Origin: Pseudoalteromonas denitrificans DSM 6059
GTDB taxonomy: Bacteria; Pseudomonadota; Gammaproteobacteria; Enterobacterales; Alteromonadaceae
Length of the DNA: 64,000 nt
Assembly (NCBI RefSeq): GCF_900112265.1
Contig: NZ_FOLO01000009.1
Coordinates: 62,001-126,000, forward strand
Direction of reading: 5' to 3'
Shown: piece after piece, positions 17,079 to 28,043 of the stretch
Position numbering within the stretch: position 1 is the first letter of the stretch
Layout: each line of letters begins with the position of its first letter
Program-made: the position numbers and the translations under genes
Notes under the pieces: generated by a model
What the model was told of the DNA's origin: nothing
Database searches by the model: none
What the model saw: only the letters and a program-made list of their open reading frames with translations

Positions 17079-18683
17079 TTAGTGGCGAAAGTGACGCATG
17101 CCAGTAAATACCATTGCCATACCTGCTTCATCAGCTGCTGCAATGATTTCCTCATCTCGTATTGAGCCTCCAGGCTGAATAACTGCTGAAATTCCAGCTG
17201 ATGCTGCAGCATCAATACCATCTCTGAATGGGAAAAAAGCATCTGATGCCATCACAGACCCTTTCACTTCAAGGTTTTCGTCCGCTGCTTTTATGCCTGC
17301 AATTTTTGCAGAATAAACACGGCTCATTTGGCCTGCACCCACACCAATAGTCATACTGTCTTTCACGTAGATAATTGCATTCGATTTAACAAATTTAGCG
17401 ACTTTCCAGCTAAACATTAAATCTTTCAATTCTTGTTCTGTAGGTTGGCGTTTAGTAACGACTTTAAGATCACCCATATCTACCATACCAGTATCACGAT
17501 CTTGAATTAAAACACCGCCATTAACACGTTTGATATCAACACCAGATGTTTTAGCAGACCATTGCCCGCACTCTAATAGACGAACGTTTTTCTTAGCGGC
17601 AACAATTTGAGCCGCTGCGTCTGATATTTTAGGTGCAATGATTACTTCGACAAACTGACGAGAAACAATCGCTTCAGCAGTATCCGCATCTAATTCCTGA
17701 TTAAATGCAATGATGCCACCAAATGCTGATGTAGGGTCTGTTTTAAAAGCGCGTTCATAAGCCTCTAAAATATTTTCACCTTGAGCAACACCACATGGAT
17801 TTGCATGTTTTACGATAACACAAGCTGGCGCTGAGAATTCTTTAACACATTCAAGTGCTGAATCTGTATCTGCAATGTTATTAAAAGATAATGCTTTACC
17901 TTGTAATTGTTTTGCAGTGGCAACTGATGCTTCTTCAATGCCATTTTCAACATAAAAAGCGGCATCTTGATGAGAGTTTTCACCGTAACGCATATCTTGC
18001 TTTTTAGTAAATTGAAAATTAATAGTACGTGGGAATTTTGAATCTGGATTGTTATTATTTTCAGCTGTTTCGTCAAGTACATGTGCTGGTACTTTTGTGC
18101 CGAAGTAGTTTGCAATCATACCGTCATATTGCGCAGTGTGTTCAAAAGCTGCAATCGCTAAATCAAAGCGTGTTTGATAAGTTGTTGAGCCTGAATTTTC
18201 ATCCATTTCAGACAGTACACGGTCATAATCAGCGACATTAACTATGATAGTTACATCTTTGTTGTTTTTTGCAGCTGCGCGAACCATAGTGGGTCCACCA
18301 ATATCGATATTTTCAATTGCATCTTCTAAAGAGCAATTTTCATTTGCAACAGTTTGTGCAAATGGGTAAAGGTTTACTACAACCATATCAATGGCTGAAA
18401 TATTGTTTTCAGCCATAACAGCTTCATCTTGACCGCGGCGAGCGAGAATACCACCATGAATTTTAGGGTGAAGTGTTTTAACACGACCGTCCATTATTTC
18501 TGGGTGACCAGTGTGGTTTGATACTTCAGTTACTTGAATGCCATTGTCAGCTAAAAGCTTACACGTGCCACCTGTCGATAGTAGTTCAACACCTTTAGCC
18601 GAAAGTGCGCGAGCAAATTCAACAATACCGGTTTTATCTGAAACGCTTAATAATGCGCGACGTACTGGACGAAGAGTATCCAT
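17079..18683 (-). CDS. purH: Bifunctional AICAR transformylase / IMP cyclohydrolase
   Basis: Catalyses the last two steps of IMP synthesis: formylation of AICAR with 10-formyl-THF, then cyclisation. It has 534 residues (E. coli 529). The N-terminal cyclohydrolase (residues about 1-200) has [29 protein letters not shown] and [17 protein letters not shown]. The C-terminal transformylase has KHANPCGVA with the catalytic Lys-His pair, [13 protein letters not shown] and the terminal [12 protein letters not shown]. The upstream gap of about 200 bp carries the fis terminator and then AT-rich sequence. A PurR-type operator was looked for there and no good match was seen. Confidence 0.97.
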   Translation of the reverse strand: MDTLRPVRRALLSVSDKTGIVEFARALSAKGVELLSTGGTCKLLADNGIQVTEVSNHTGHPEIMDGRVKTLHPKIHGGILARRGQDEAVMAENNISAIDMVVVNLYPFAQTVANENCSLEDAIENIDIGGPTMVRAAAKNNKDVTIIVNVADYDRVLSEMDENSGSTTYQTRFDLAIAAFEHTAQYDGMIANYFGTKVPAHVLDETAENNNNPDSKFPRTINFQFTKKQDMRYGENSHQDAAFYVENGIEEASVATAKQLQGKALSFNNIADTDSALECVKEFSAPACVIVKHANPCGVAQGENILEAYERAFKTDPTSAFGGIIAFNQELDADTAEAIVSRQFVEVIIAPKISDAAAQIVAAKKNVRLLECGQWSAKTSGVDIKRVNGGVLIQDRDTGMVDMGDLKVVTKRQPTEQELKDLMFSWKVAKFVKSNAIIYVKDSMTIGVGAGQMSRVYSAKIAGIKAADENLEVKGSVMASDAFFPFRDGIDAAASAGISAVIQPGGSIRDEEIIAAADEAGMAMVFTGMRHFRH

Positions 18684-18841
18684 TGTAGTTTTATAACCTC
18701 TATATTGGGGTAGATTATCTTTGTATTATCATTTCAAAAATATTAAACCAAAAATCCATTATGAAATGTTTTTTGATTAACGCTTCGAAAAAATGTGCTT
18801 GTTAAATTAATCGTTAAGCTTTTTTGCTCATTCAATTTAAC

Positions 18842-18866
18842 AAAAAAGCACCCTAGGGTGCTTTTT
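18842..18866 (-). terminator. Terminator after fis
   Basis: GCACCCTAGGGTGC is a self-complementary core flanked by A5 and T5, 20 bp after the fis stop. On the minus strand a T6 tract follows. It separates fis from purH. Confidence 0.9.
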
Positions 18867-18886
18867 ATGCAGTATAAACTGCGTAT

Positions 18887-19177
18887 TTAGTTCATGCCGT
18901 ACTTTTTAAGCTTCTTGCGTAGCGTGCCACGGTTGATGCCTAGTAAGATTGACGCACGAGTTTGGTTCCCACGTGTATATGTCATTACTTCTTCAAGTAG
19001 TGGCGCTTCTAGTTCAGAAAGAACAAGCTCATAAACGTCTTCAACGTCTTGACCATTAAGCTGCTTCAGGTAGTGATGAACAGCTTTTTTAACTGCATCA
19101 CGTAACGGTTGCGGTTTCTCTTGTGACTGGACATGAGCGTTTGTAATAAATGGAGAAGTCACATTTTGTTCGAACAT
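18887..19177 (-). CDS. fis: Nucleoid protein and global regulator Fis
   Basis: DNA-bending nucleoid protein that activates rRNA promoters and shapes chromosome topology in fast growth. It has 96 residues (E. coli 98). The C-terminal helix-turn-helix [29 protein letters not shown] is almost invariant in the family, and [26 protein letters not shown] forms the dimer core. It follows dusB by 17 bp, the same dusB-fis operon as in E. coli, so its promoter lies ahead of dusB. Confidence 0.97.
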   Translation of the reverse strand: MFEQNVTSPFITNAHVQSQEKPQPLRDAVKKAVHHYLKQLNGQDVEDVYELVLSELEAPLLEEVMTYTRGNQTRASILLGINRGTLRKKLKKYGMN

Positions 19178-19194
19178 TGTCTTGTTTCTCTTTC

Positions 19195-20157
19195 TTAAAT
19201 TGCTTGAAAATAATTATTTAGTACCGAAACTTGCTCTTGAGCTGTCTCTAGGGCATTAAATACACGCCTAAACTGTCCTTCTTTATCATGGGTTTGCAAA
19301 TACCATGTAACATGTTTTCGTGCGATGCGAACTCCCATTATTTCACCGTAAAATTGATGCAGATTAACTAAATGCTCCATTAATATGCCTTCTACCTCAA
19401 CCATTTCTGGTTTAGGTAAAAATTTACCAGTTTGTAAATAATGTGCAGTTTCCCTGAAAATCCAAGGTCTGCCTTGAGCCGCTCGACCTATCATGACGGC
19501 ATCTGCTCCCGTGTAGTCCAAAACCTGCTTTGCTTTTATTGGTGAACTTATATCACCGTTGGCAACAATAGGTATGGACACTGAACTTTTTATATCCCTA
19601 ATGGTGTCGTATTCTGCTTCACCTTTATACATACAAGCTCTTGTTCGACCATGTACGGCTAAAGATGCGATCCCATTTTGTTCAGCTATTTTTGCAATTT
19701 CAACGCCATTACGATTATCGGTATTCCAACCTGTTCGAATTTTTAAAGTAACAGGTACATCAACAGCATTCACTACTGATTTAACTATTTTCTCTACTAA
19801 ACCCGGATCTTGTAATAATGCTGAACCCGCAAGTTTTTTATTCACTTTTTTGGCTGGACACCCCATGTTGATATCAACAATTTGAGCGCCATTAGCCACA
19901 TTCAATTGTGCTGCCTGTGCCATTAATGTTGGATCAGCCCCTGCAATTTGTACTGCACGGATCCCTGACTCTCCACTATGGTCCATACGGTTCATAGATT
20001 TCTCTGTGTTCCATACTTTTGGATTTGACGATAACATTTCAGATACAGCTAAACCTGCGCCAAGGCGTCGGCAAAGTTGTCTAAAAGGTCTGTCTGTTAC
20101 ACCTGCCATTGGCGCAACTATGACATTGTTTTCCAGTTTATAAGGGCCTATCTGCAC
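19195..20157 (-). CDS. dusB: tRNA-dihydrouridine synthase B
   Basis: Flavoenzyme that reduces uridine to dihydrouridine in the D-loop of tRNA (position 17 in E. coli). It has 320 residues (E. coli 321). The FMN-binding TIM barrel shows [20 protein letters not shown] at the N-terminus, the conserved [19 protein letters not shown] with the catalytic Cys, [22 protein letters not shown] and [18 protein letters not shown]. First gene of the dusB-fis pair. Upstream are 316 bp without a gene that must hold the growth-phase-controlled fis promoter. Confidence 0.96.
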   Translation of the reverse strand: MQIGPYKLENNVIVAPMAGVTDRPFRQLCRRLGAGLAVSEMLSSNPKVWNTEKSMNRMDHSGESGIRAVQIAGADPTLMAQAAQLNVANGAQIVDINMGCPAKKVNKKLAGSALLQDPGLVEKIVKSVVNAVDVPVTLKIRTGWNTDNRNGVEIAKIAEQNGIASLAVHGRTRACMYKGEAEYDTIRDIKSSVSIPIVANGDISSPIKAKQVLDYTGADAVMIGRAAQGRPWIFRETAHYLQTGKFLPKPEMVEVEGILMEHLVNLHQFYGEIMGVRIARKHVTWYLQTHDKEGQFRRVFNALETAQEQVSVLNNYFQAI

Positions 20158-20473
20158 TTTATTTATGGCTCACCATTCAAGGGGCGCTAATTCTACTTTT
20201 TTTTCAGCAAAAATCAAAGGTTATATTTTGAACAAAAGTGCTTTTTTTTGAACTTTCTCTATTGACTTTTTATAAGCTCAAGGAAATTGATTTGTTTTTG
20301 TTTATATGGCATATAAATTCAGTGAATTTAATGTGTTCACTAGGAAGTGAACAAGTTTACGAAAGTTAAAATAATTTTAATTTAGTGACAATATTTGTTA
20401 TTTTCAGAACTTGGTTAAGGCATTAAATAAATTAATGCCTAGTATTTCGCGCTTGTATACTAAAAAATGAAGC
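20158..20473 (-). promoter_or_regulatory. Upstream region of dusB-fis, no gene
   Basis: AT-rich 316-bp gap between prmA and dusB on the same strand. It carries a GGCATTAA/TTAATGCC stem (20419-20441) just behind prmA that may end or attenuate that transcript, a GTTCACT-AGGA-AGTGAAC inverted repeat at 20335-20352, and A/T tracts typical of the curved DNA at fis promoters. The promoter itself could not be placed confidently. Confidence 0.55.
20335..20352. promoter_or_regulatory. Inverted repeat upstream of dusB
   Basis: GTTCACT-AGGA-AGTGAAC is a perfect 7-bp inverted repeat with a 4-base spacer, about 180 bp ahead of the dusB start. Either a protein-binding site or a hairpin; no T tract follows on either strand, so a terminator is unlikely. 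Confidence 0.4.
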
Positions 20474-21355
20474 TTATTTATTTTTTATTCCACTAACTCT
20501 TACCCATTCACCATCAATTTCAACTGGGGCTATTTTGGCATGCTCTTGATACACATCTACTACAGATTGTGCCTGCTCTTTTAAAATGCCTGACAGGGCA
20601 AACTCTGCTGTTGACTTGCCTAATCCAAGTATAATTTGATGCAATTCTCTCAACGGTGCTGCAAGAATATTAGCTATAAGTATATCGGCTTTAAAATCAG
20701 GTTGATTTTTTGGTAAGTAGACTTCTAATTGATTTTTTACGCCATTACGCTGTGCATTATCTAGGCTTGCATCAAGTGCTTGTTGATCTATATCAATACC
20801 AATAACACGCTTAGCACCGAGTTTAATTGCTGCAATACCTAAAATTCCTGAACCACAACCAAAATCGACTACAGTTTTATCTGTTAAGTCTAAAGATTCT
20901 AACCATTTTAAACACAATGCTGTAGTGGCATGTGTGCCAGTACCAAAAGCAAGACCTGGATCTAACATAACATTAACCGCTGAAGGATCTGGAACATCAC
21001 GCCAACTTGGACAGATCCATAAACGTTCACCAAATTTAATTGGGTGAAAATTTTCCATCCATTCACGTTCCCAATCTTTATCTTCAAGTTGTTCTATTTT
21101 GTAATTAAAATTGTTTTGCAATTCAGGTTTCTGTTCTAGGTGTTTAACTACTTTTTGCATATCATGGCTTGCATCAAATAAACCGATAATTGTAGTTTGT
21201 GCCCAAAAAATAACTTCACCAGGTTTTGGTTCATATACTGGGTTATTTTCTGAGTCCATAAAAGTAACAGAGGCACTGCCTGCTTCAACCAAATAATCAC
21301 TAATAGCATCAGCAGTCGTTTTTGTTGCAGGTATACGGATTTGGATCCACGCCAT
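20474..21355 (-). CDS. prmA: Ribosomal protein L11 methyltransferase
   Basis: SAM-dependent enzyme that trimethylates several amino groups of ribosomal protein L11. It has 293 residues, the same as E. coli. The N-terminal recognition domain (residues about 1-55) is [20 protein letters not shown]. The methyltransferase domain has [41 protein letters not shown] (SAM motif I) and [11 protein letters not shown] (the NxxA region). An AGGATG box precedes the ATG. It is downstream of rpoD with a strong terminator between them. Confidence 0.96.
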   Translation of the reverse strand: MAWIQIRIPATKTTADAISDYLVEAGSASVTFMDSENNPVYEPKPGEVIFWAQTTIIGLFDASHDMQKVVKHLEQKPELQNNFNYKIEQLEDKDWEREWMENFHPIKFGERLWICPSWRDVPDPSAVNVMLDPGLAFGTGTHATTALCLKWLESLDLTDKTVVDFGCGSGILGIAAIKLGAKRVIGIDIDQQALDASLDNAQRNGVKNQLEVYLPKNQPDFKADILIANILAAPLRELHQIILGLGKSTAEFALSGILKEQAQSVVDVYQEHAKIAPVEIDGEWVRVSGIKNK

Positions 21356-21388
21356 GAGATCATCCTCATTTAAATTTAAGTTATTAAA

Positions 21389-21410
21389 AAAGGCCGCATG
21401 AGCGGCCTTT
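21389..21410 (-). terminator. Terminator after rpoD
   Basis: AAAGGCCGC and GCGGCCTTT form a perfect 9-bp GC-rich stem with a 4-base loop. On the minus strand it is followed by a T run. It ends the macromolecular synthesis cluster. Confidence 0.93.
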
Positions 21411-21436
21411 CATATTAGTTAACCTCGAATAGGTTA

Positions 21437-23272
21437 CTAACCTTTAACGTCTAAGAAACTCTTAAGTAAGTCAGAACGTGAAGGGTGACGTAATTTACGT
21501 AATGCTTTTGCTTCAATTTGACGTATACGTTCACGTGTTACATCAAATTGTTTACCAACTTCTTCCAAAGTATGATCAGTATTCATATCAATACCAAAAC
21601 GCATTCTTAATACTTTAGCTTCTCGGGCTGTAAGACCTGATAAAACATCTAAAGTTGCGCCTTTTAAGCTTTCCATCGTAGCAGCGTCAATTGGAGATTC
21701 GATTGTTGAATCTTCAATAAAGTCACCTAGATGTGAATCTTCATCATCACCTATAGGTGTTTCCATTGAAATTGGCTCTTTTGCTATTTTTAATACCTTA
21801 CGAATTTTATCTTCAGGCATTAACATACGCTCTGCTAACTCTTCTGGATTCGGCTCTCTTCCCATTTCTTGTAACATTTGACGTGAAATACGGTTAAGTT
21901 TATTAATCGTTTCAATCATATGCACAGGAATACGAATAGTGCGAGCCTGATCCGCAATAGAGCGTGTGATAGCCTGACGGATCCACCACGTAGCATAAGT
22001 TGAAAACTTGTAACCTCGACGGTATTCAAATTTATCAACAGCTTTCATCAGACCTATGTTACCTTCTTGAATTAAATCAAGGAACTGTAAACCACGGTTG
22101 GTATATTTTTTAGCAATTGAAATAACAAGACGTAAATTTGCTTCAACCATTTCTTTCTTTGCACGACGAGCTTTTGCTTCACCAATACTCATTCTACGGT
22201 TGATATCTTTTATATTCGAAATCGATAAACCACAGTTTTGTTCAATAATATGGAGCTTTTTAATGCAACGGCCAATATCACCTTCACATTCAGCAAGCTT
22301 ATCTGAATACGACTCACCAAGTGCAACTTCGAATTTTAACCAAGCATTATTGGTTTCATTATTTACAAAATGCTTTACAAAAGTTTTCTTTGGCATTTTT
22401 GAGTATTGAACTGCATGCTTCATCACAAGGCGTTCTTGTACTCGAACCTTGTCCATGGTTTCACGCATGTTATTTACTAAGCGATCAAACTGTTTTGGTA
22501 TAAGTTTGAAAGTTTGAAATAATTCAGCAATTTCAGCAAAAGCAGCTTTAGTATCAGCATGCTCACGACCTTTTTCTTCTATTATCAAACGTGCTTTTGT
22601 ATTTAAATCTCTTAAATTCTCAAAGTTTTCACGTGCAAGTTCAGGACAAGGACCTGTATCTATTTCTTCTTCATCCTCATCATCGCTTTCACCATCTTCA
22701 TCTTTTAATTCTTCATTACTTAATGCTGAACCTATATGAGTAGCTTGAATTGCAATTTCGTCAGCGTCTGGATCAATAAAACCATTGATAATATCACTTA
22801 GGCGAATTTCTTCAGCTTCAAATTTATCCCAAAGATCTAAAAGGTACGTAATTGTTTCAGGGTATTCAGCAACAGAAATTTGAACCTGGTTTATACCATC
22901 TTCAATGCGTTTAGCGATGACAATTTCACCTTCACGCGTTAAAAGTTCTACGGTACCCATTTCACGCATGTACATACGTACAGGATCTGTTGTACGACCA
23001 ATTTCTTTGTCTACCGTAGCAAGCGCGGCAGCAGCTGCTTCAGCAGCATCTTCATCGGTTGTTGTTTCTTGCATCATAAGATCATCGGCATCAGGTGCAT
23101 TTTCGCTAACCTTTATACCCATGTCATTAATCATGCTGATGATATCTTCAACTTGATCAGAGTCGATGATGTCCTGTGGAAGGTGATCATTCACTTGCGA
23201 GAATGTTAAATAACCTTGTTCTTTACCTTTTTGTATGAGGAGTTTTAGCTGAGACTGAGGACTTTGCTCCAT
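21437..23272 (-). CDS. rpoD: Primary sigma factor sigma-70
   Basis: Housekeeping sigma subunit that directs RNA polymerase to -35/-10 promoters. It has 611 residues (E. coli 613). Region 1.1 begins [20 protein letters not shown], nearly identical to E. coli, which fixes the start at 23272 instead of the in-frame codon at 23290. Region 1.2 is [20 protein letters not shown]. The acidic non-conserved stretch ([14 protein letters not shown]) follows. Region 2 is [20 protein letters not shown] with [17 protein letters not shown] for -10 recognition. Region 4.2 is [20 protein letters not shown]. Last gene of the rpsU-yqeY-dnaG-rpoD array; about 120 bp separates it from dnaG, enough for an internal promoter. 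Confidence 0.98.
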   Translation of the reverse strand: MEQSPQSQLKLLIQKGKEQGYLTFSQVNDHLPQDIIDSDQVEDIISMINDMGIKVSENAPDADDLMMQETTTDEDAAEAAAAALATVDKEIGRTTDPVRMYMREMGTVELLTREGEIVIAKRIEDGINQVQISVAEYPETITYLLDLWDKFEAEEIRLSDIINGFIDPDADEIAIQATHIGSALSNEELKDEDGESDDEDEEEIDTGPCPELARENFENLRDLNTKARLIIEEKGREHADTKAAFAEIAELFQTFKLIPKQFDRLVNNMRETMDKVRVQERLVMKHAVQYSKMPKKTFVKHFVNNETNNAWLKFEVALGESYSDKLAECEGDIGRCIKKLHIIEQNCGLSISNIKDINRRMSIGEAKARRAKKEMVEANLRLVISIAKKYTNRGLQFLDLIQEGNIGLMKAVDKFEYRRGYKFSTYATWWIRQAITRSIADQARTIRIPVHMIETINKLNRISRQMLQEMGREPNPEELAERMLMPEDKIRKVLKIAKEPISMETPIGDDEDSHLGDFIEDSTIESPIDAATMESLKGATLDVLSGLTAREAKVLRMRFGIDMNTDHTLEEVGKQFDVTRERIRQIEAKALRKLRHPSRSDLLKSFLDVKG

Positions 23273-23394
23273 AGAGATTTTCTCTTCCACTTAGATAGGT
23301 TGATGCGTCTGGCGCTCGTTAGAATTATAAAAAACAATAAGCACGGATGAATAGAGCAGTATAACACAGGGTTTTGATTCTGGCTAGACTATAA

Positions 23395-25179
23395 TCAATT
23401 GTTGCTTTGTTCTTTTTTTGAATTAGGCATAGCCGATAATAAAAGTTGATATTCTTGCCTTTCACCACTGGTTAAGCCTTGAGTTTTATCTTTTATTAAT
23501 AGGGTCTCTGCTCGATGATTTAAACACTGATCTTCAATAAATTTAAAAGTATTTTGAAATTCAGCTTCTAATTTCTCATCATCAATCTCATGTTGCCAAG
23601 TGGCAAGCTTTATGAGTGAATTATATTCTGGCATTTCTCTATATAATTCTAGAACTTGCCCTGTTGTAATATCTTTATTTTTAAGGCTAAGGGATTGTAA
23701 GTTTTGAAATAACTCTAACCCAGGCAGACCTAGTTCAGCTAGTTCTGGTAAATGAGGTATTTCTAGGGCTAATTTAGGGTATTGAATTAATAGACCTATT
23801 GCTCTTCTCATTGGTGTGACTTTGAATTTTTTTTGTAAACTCTTTTGTTGTCTTGGGGTATTGAGCTTCTGACTTAACTGTTCTTTGGTTCGACCAATTA
23901 GACGCGCTAGTTGTTCAAGTAAATTTTCTTGATAGAAGTCACTTTTTACAGTATCAATTAAGGGTAAAGCTAAGCTTAATATTTTTGACTTTCCAGCATC
24001 AGATGTTAAATCACATTCTATAGCTAATTTTTCAAATAATACTTTTGAAAAATCATGGGATTGTTTTAACCTGGTTTCAAAGTCGTCTCGCCCTTCTTTT
24101 TGTACTAAAGTATCTGGGTCTTCTCCATCGGGTAAAAATGCAAACTTTAATTCTTTTCCATCAGCTAAATAGGGGAGGGCATTTTCTAGTGCTCGCCAAG
24201 CAGCATCACGTCCAGCTCGGTCACCATCATAACAGCATATTACACGCTCAGTAGTTCTAAATAATGTATGCATATGCTCTGCTGTTGTAGCTGTTCCTAG
24301 TGATGCGACTGCATATTCGATCCCTTGTTCTGATAAGGCAACAACATCCATATAACCTTCAACAATAAGTATTTGTTCTAATTTCTTATGAGCTTGTTTT
24401 GCTTCATATAGCCCGTAAAGCTCAAATCCTTTATGAAAAACGCGTGTTTCAGGGGAGTTTAGATATTTAGGTCCATTATTTTTCTCGTTTTCATCATTTG
24501 GTATGATGCGACCACCAAAGGCAACGACACGTCCACGTTTATCTTTAATAGGAAACATTAACCTATCTCGGAAGAAATCAAATGAGCCACCTGATTCTTT
24601 TTTTGTTGCTAATTTTAAATCAACTAGTTGTTGTTTTTGTGCTGGATTACGAGCAAATAAAGCGCATAGACCATCCCATTCAGAAGGGGCATAACCAATT
24701 AAATATTTTTGTACTGTTTGTCCACTTAAGCCTCGGCCTTTTATATATTCAATAACTTGTTTTGAGTTTTTATGATGCTTAAGTTGATGGCCAAAATAAC
24801 GCGCTGTTTGTAGCATTAATTCATAGTCTGACTTTTTTTGATCTAGGCTTATTTCAGGTCCCTTTGAATAACTACCTTGTTCTCTGGGTATTTCTAAATG
24901 TAGTGATGATGCTAACTCTTCAACCGCATCTACAAACTCTAACTTTTCATACTCCATTAAAAATGAAATGACATTTCCACTTACACCGCACCCGAAACAA
25001 TGATAAAACTGTTTTTCTTGGGATACACTAAAAGAAGGCGACTTTTCGCTATGAAATGGGCAGCAGGCCTGATAATTTTTCCCTGCTTTCTTTAGCGTTA
25101 CGTAAGAATCAATGAGATCGACTATGTCTGTACGAGCAATTAAATCATCAATGAAGTAGCGAGGGATTTTTCCAGCCAT
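23395..25179 (-). CDS. dnaG: DNA primase
   Basis: Synthesises RNA primers at the replication fork with DnaB helicase. It has 594 residues (E. coli 581). The zinc finger uses C40, H43, C61 and C64 (CPFHSEKSPSFSV and YHCFGCG). The TOPRIM catalytic core has ILIVEGYMDVVAL (the conserved Glu), and CYDGDRAGRDAA carries the DxD metal site. The C-terminal third is the divergent helicase-interaction domain. It lies downstream of yqeY, but a strong hairpin terminator stands in the gap, so expression probably depends on read-through or on a promoter in 25180-25280. Confidence 0.97.
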   Translation of the reverse strand: MAGKIPRYFIDDLIARTDIVDLIDSYVTLKKAGKNYQACCPFHSEKSPSFSVSQEKQFYHCFGCGVSGNVISFLMEYEKLEFVDAVEELASSLHLEIPREQGSYSKGPEISLDQKKSDYELMLQTARYFGHQLKHHKNSKQVIEYIKGRGLSGQTVQKYLIGYAPSEWDGLCALFARNPAQKQQLVDLKLATKKESGGSFDFFRDRLMFPIKDKRGRVVAFGGRIIPNDENEKNNGPKYLNSPETRVFHKGFELYGLYEAKQAHKKLEQILIVEGYMDVVALSEQGIEYAVASLGTATTAEHMHTLFRTTERVICCYDGDRAGRDAAWRALENALPYLADGKELKFAFLPDGEDPDTLVQKEGRDDFETRLKQSHDFSKVLFEKLAIECDLTSDAGKSKILSLALPLIDTVKSDFYQENLLEQLARLIGRTKEQLSQKLNTPRQQKSLQKKFKVTPMRRAIGLLIQYPKLALEIPHLPELAELGLPGLELFQNLQSLSLKNKDITTGQVLELYREMPEYNSLIKLATWQHEIDDEKLEAEFQNTFKFIEDQCLNHRAETLLIKDKTQGLTSGERQEYQLLLSAMPNSKKEQSNN

Positions 25180-25280
25180 AAATGTCTAAACCATCAATTT
25201 TAAAGTAATAAAATAAAGTAGGATTAATAAAGTGAAGGATAACCAAAAATAGACTTTTGATCTACGGTTATTAAAATGAA

Positions 25281-25306
25281 AAAACCGAGCTATAGGCTCG
25301 GTTTTT
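25281..25306 (-). terminator. Intra-cluster terminator between yqeY and dnaG
   Basis: AAAACCGAGC (25281-25290) and GCTCGGTTTT (25296-25305) form a perfect 10-bp stem with a 5-base loop, with T tracts on both strands. E. coli has a known terminator between rpsU and dnaG that sets unequal expression in this operon. Here it falls after yqeY and would play the same part. Confidence 0.9.
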
Positions 25307-25331
25307 AGTAACATTTAAATACAAAGTTACT

Positions 25332-25778
25332 TTATGCGGTTAATTTCTGCTTTATTAAACCAGAGATCTTGCCCATATCGGCACGTCCTTCGGCTTGGCT
25401 TTTGATTAACCCCATTACTTTACCCATATCTTGCATACCAGCTGCGTTGCAATCAGTAATAGCAGTATCGATAAGCGAAAGAATTTCTTCTTCGGTTAAA
25501 GGTTTTGGTAAGAAACCTTCAAGAACACTTATTTCATTTGCTTCAATGTCGGCTAAGTCTTGACGACCTGCTTCATGATACTGATCGTGCGCATCGTTAC
25601 GTTGCTTGACCATTTTTACTATGATAGATGTTATTTCAGCATCATTCAAAGTAATACGTTCGTCAATTTCACGTTGCTTTATTGCAGCTAGCGCCATGCG
25701 AATTGTACCAAGGCGCAATTTTTCTTTGGCACGCATTGCGTCTTTCATTGCATTTTTTAGCGTTACTAATAAACTCAT
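25332..25778 (-). CDS. yqeY: GatB/YqeY domain protein
   Basis: A 148-residue protein whose C-terminal domain resembles the tRNA-binding tail of the GatB amidotransferase subunit. Conserved family features are MSLLVTLKNAMKDAMRAKEKLRLGTIRMAL, EISVLEGFLPKPLTEEEI and DMGKVMGLIKSQAEGRADMGKISG. Biological role unsettled; it is widely found between rpsU and dnaG, as here (22 bp after rpsU), and is probably co-transcribed with rpsU. Confidence 0.93.
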   Translation of the reverse strand: MSLLVTLKNAMKDAMRAKEKLRLGTIRMALAAIKQREIDERITLNDAEITSIIVKMVKQRNDAHDQYHEAGRQDLADIEANEISVLEGFLPKPLTEEEILSLIDTAITDCNAAGMQDMGKVMGLIKSQAEGRADMGKISGLIKQKLTA

Positions 25779-25800
25779 CTACAAGACTCTGGGAAAAGTT

Positions 25801-26016
25801 TTAGTATAATCTAACGCGACGTGCATTTTCGCGAGATAATTTTTTCATAAGACGTTTAACAGCTGCAGCTTTTTTACGCTTACGTTCTGCAGTTGGCTTT
25901 TCATAGTGCTCACGACGACGAACTTCTGAAAGGATACCTGCTTTTTCACATGAACGTTTAAAACGACGTAATGCAACGTCAAACGGTTCGTTTTCTCTTA
26001 CTTTGATTACTGGCAT
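25801..26016 (-). CDS. rpsU: 30S ribosomal protein S21
   Basis: Small basic ribosomal protein that helps base pairing of the mRNA Shine-Dalgarno with 16S rRNA. It has 71 residues, identical in length to E. coli, with [27 protein letters not shown] and the Arg/Lys-rich tail ending RRVRLY. It is the first gene of the macromolecular synthesis cluster. The 219 bp between it and divergent tsaD hold promoters for both. Confidence 0.98.
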   Translation of the reverse strand: MPVIKVRENEPFDVALRRFKRSCEKAGILSEVRRREHYEKPTAERKRKKAAAVKRLMKKLSRENARRVRLY

Positions 26017-26235
26017 TAAAAATCACCTAATAGCTAATGAGATCTACTCATACCGATCAATAAATGACCGTTTGGTTTAAAAATGGTGCGGTATTGTAAT
26101 CCGAATCACCTTTTAATGTAAAGTCTAATTATAGTAAATAATAAACAAAGCTGGCAAAATTAAATCAAGTCAGTAAAATTGCGCTCTGATTATAATATTT
26201 GACTCTAATAATGAGTATCTCGGGAGCAACTAATA

Positions 26236-27261
26236 ATGCGTATTTTAGGTATTGAATCCTCATGTGATGAAACAGGGATCGCAATCTATGATGATGAAAA
26301 AGGATTATTAGCACATCAACTATATAGCCAAATAAAGTTACATGCTGATTATGGTGGTGTAGTGCCGGAGTTAGCTTCAAGAGATCATATTCGAAAAACC
26401 TTACCTTTAATTGATGCTGCTTTTAAAGAAGCTAATTGTACTGCAGAAGATTTAGATGGGATTGCTTTTACTGCCGGACCTGGTTTAGTGGGGGCTATTT
26501 TAGTTGGCTCTTCTATTGGTCGTTCTCTTGCTTTTGGTTGGGATATACCCTCTGTTGCCGTACATCATATGGAAGGTCATTTATTAGCACCTATGCTTGA
26601 AGATAATAAACCTGAATTTCCTTTTGTGGCCTTACTGGTTTCAGGTGGACACACTTTATTGGTTGAAGTTAAGGGCATTGGACAGTATCAAATTTTAGGC
26701 GAATCTGTTGATGATGCTGCAGGAGAAGCCTTTGATAAAACAGCTAAACTTTTAGGTTTAGACTATCCTGGAGGACCATTACTGGCAAAGCTTGCAGAGC
26801 AAGGAAAATCTAAACGCTTTGTATTTCCACGCCCAATGACAACTAAACCTGGACTAGATTTCAGTTTTAGTGGTTTAAAAACGGCGGCAGCGAATACCAT
26901 AAGAGAGCAAGGTGGTGTTGAAAAATGTGATCAGCAGACTAAAGCAGATATTGCACATGCATTTCAAACAGCAGTGGTAGACACTTTAGCAATAAAATGT
27001 AAACGCGCTTTAAAACAAACAGGTATTAATCGCTTAGTCATAGCAGGTGGTGTAAGTGCAAATAAAGATTTAAGAGAAAAATTTGAACGTATAATGCAAG
27101 GTATGCAAGGTGAAGTCTTTTATCCGAGAACAGAGTTTTGTACCGATAACGGTGCAATGATCGCTTATGCTGGTATGCAAAGGTTAAAAGCAAAACAGTA
27201 TGCACCGATGGACATGAAAGCATACCCAAGGTGGCCAATTGATAGTTTGGAAGCCATTTAA
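26236..27261 (+). CDS. tsaD: tRNA N6-adenosine threonylcarbamoyltransferase
   Basis: Catalytic subunit of the TsaBDE complex, which installs t6A at position 37 of ANN-decoding tRNAs; essential in most bacteria. It has 341 residues (E. coli 337). The ASKHA fold shows [20 protein letters not shown], metal ligands H111 and H115 (HHMEGH), [11 protein letters not shown] and [13 protein letters not shown], with [10 protein letters not shown] near the end carrying the last metal-binding Asp. GGAG lies upstream of the ATG. It is divergent from rpsU and convergent with plsY, whose stop is immediately adjacent. Confidence 0.97.
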   Translation: MRILGIESSCDETGIAIYDDEKGLLAHQLYSQIKLHADYGGVVPELASRDHIRKTLPLIDAAFKEANCTAEDLDGIAFTAGPGLVGAILVGSSIGRSLAFGWDIPSVAVHHMEGHLLAPMLEDNKPEFPFVALLVSGGHTLLVEVKGIGQYQILGESVDDAAGEAFDKTAKLLGLDYPGGPLLAKLAEQGKSKRFVFPRPMTTKPGLDFSFSGLKTAAANTIREQGGVEKCDQQTKADIAHAFQTAVVDTLAIKCKRALKQTGINRLVIAGGVSANKDLREKFERIMQGMQGEVFYPRTEFCTDNGAMIAYAGMQRLKAKQYAPMDMKAYPRWPIDSLEAI

Positions 27262-27849
27262 CTATATTTTTTTATCTTTAATTTTAGGTTCTTCGCCTTT
27301 GAATAAACGTATAATATTTTCTTTATGGCGAAGGATAATTAAAATGCTGAGCATTAAAACTGGTATTGTGTAAAGCGGTTTAATAAACCAGGTATAAATG
27401 GGTGCGATTGCAACAGTTAACAGTGCTGCCAATGATGAATAACCGCTTAGCCAAACTATGAACACCCAAGTCAACACTAATAATCCAGCTAATGATAAAC
27501 CTATAGGTAACATCGTTCCAAAGGCTGTTGCGACAGCTTTTCCACCTTTAAAACCAAAAAATAGCGGGTACATGTGACCAAGGCAAGCTGCTATACCAAT
27601 AAAGCCTAAATAAATGGGCTCTACTTTTAAAAAATAGGCTCCCCAAACAGGGATGGTTCCTTTAAGTATGTCAAAGGTTAAAACTAGAGCAGCAGGTAGT
27701 TTTCCACCTAAACGGTAAATATTTGTTGCACCAGGGTTTTTAGAGCCAAAATGTCTAGGATCGGGTAACATAAATAGCTTGCTGATCAAAATTGCAGAAG
27801 AGATTGACCCTAATAGGTATGCAAATATGAATATCAATCCGGCTATCAC
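27262..27849 (-). CDS. plsY: Acyl-phosphate:glycerol-3-phosphate acyltransferase
   Basis: Inner-membrane enzyme making lysophosphatidic acid from acyl-phosphate and glycerol-3-phosphate, the first step of phospholipid synthesis. It has 195 residues (E. coli PlsY 205). The three family motifs are [13 protein letters not shown] with [14 protein letters not shown] (motif 1), [20 protein letters not shown] (motif 2) and [20 protein letters not shown] (motif 3). It is hydrophobic between them, with about five membrane segments. The divergent gap to folB is about 190 bp. Confidence 0.96.
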   Translation of the reverse strand: MIAGLIFIFAYLLGSISSAILISKLFMLPDPRHFGSKNPGATNIYRLGGKLPAALVLTFDILKGTIPVWGAYFLKVEPIYLGFIGIAACLGHMYPLFFGFKGGKAVATAFGTMLPIGLSLAGLLVLTWVFIVWLSGYSSLAALLTVAIAPIYTWFIKPLYTIPVLMLSILIILRHKENIIRLFKGEEPKIKDKKI

Positions 27850-28043
27850 TGTAATCCTTATATTTAAATTTGTAAAATTGGGCTATCATCAGCCGCATAT
27901 TTTATAGATTGGCGGCAGGGTACGTAAAATTCATTTAAAAAGGTATCCGACCAGCTAAGTTTAGCGCAGTTACAACTAAATAACCTTAAGATAATTATGG
28001 GTTATATTATAGCGCATCATCATATTGTAAGAGTATGCCACAT

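Noticed and set aside
17810..18115. 101-residue frame inside purH
   Set aside because: Same strand, shifted frame, Lys/Gln/Thr-rich shadow of the true purH reading frame.
18684..18841. PurR operator ahead of purH
   Set aside because: No sequence close to ACGCAAACGTTTTCGT was seen; AACGCTTCGAAAA at about 18780 is too different.
22098..22503. Frames antisense to rpoD
   Set aside because: Shadow of the sigma-70 coding sequence; no start signal.
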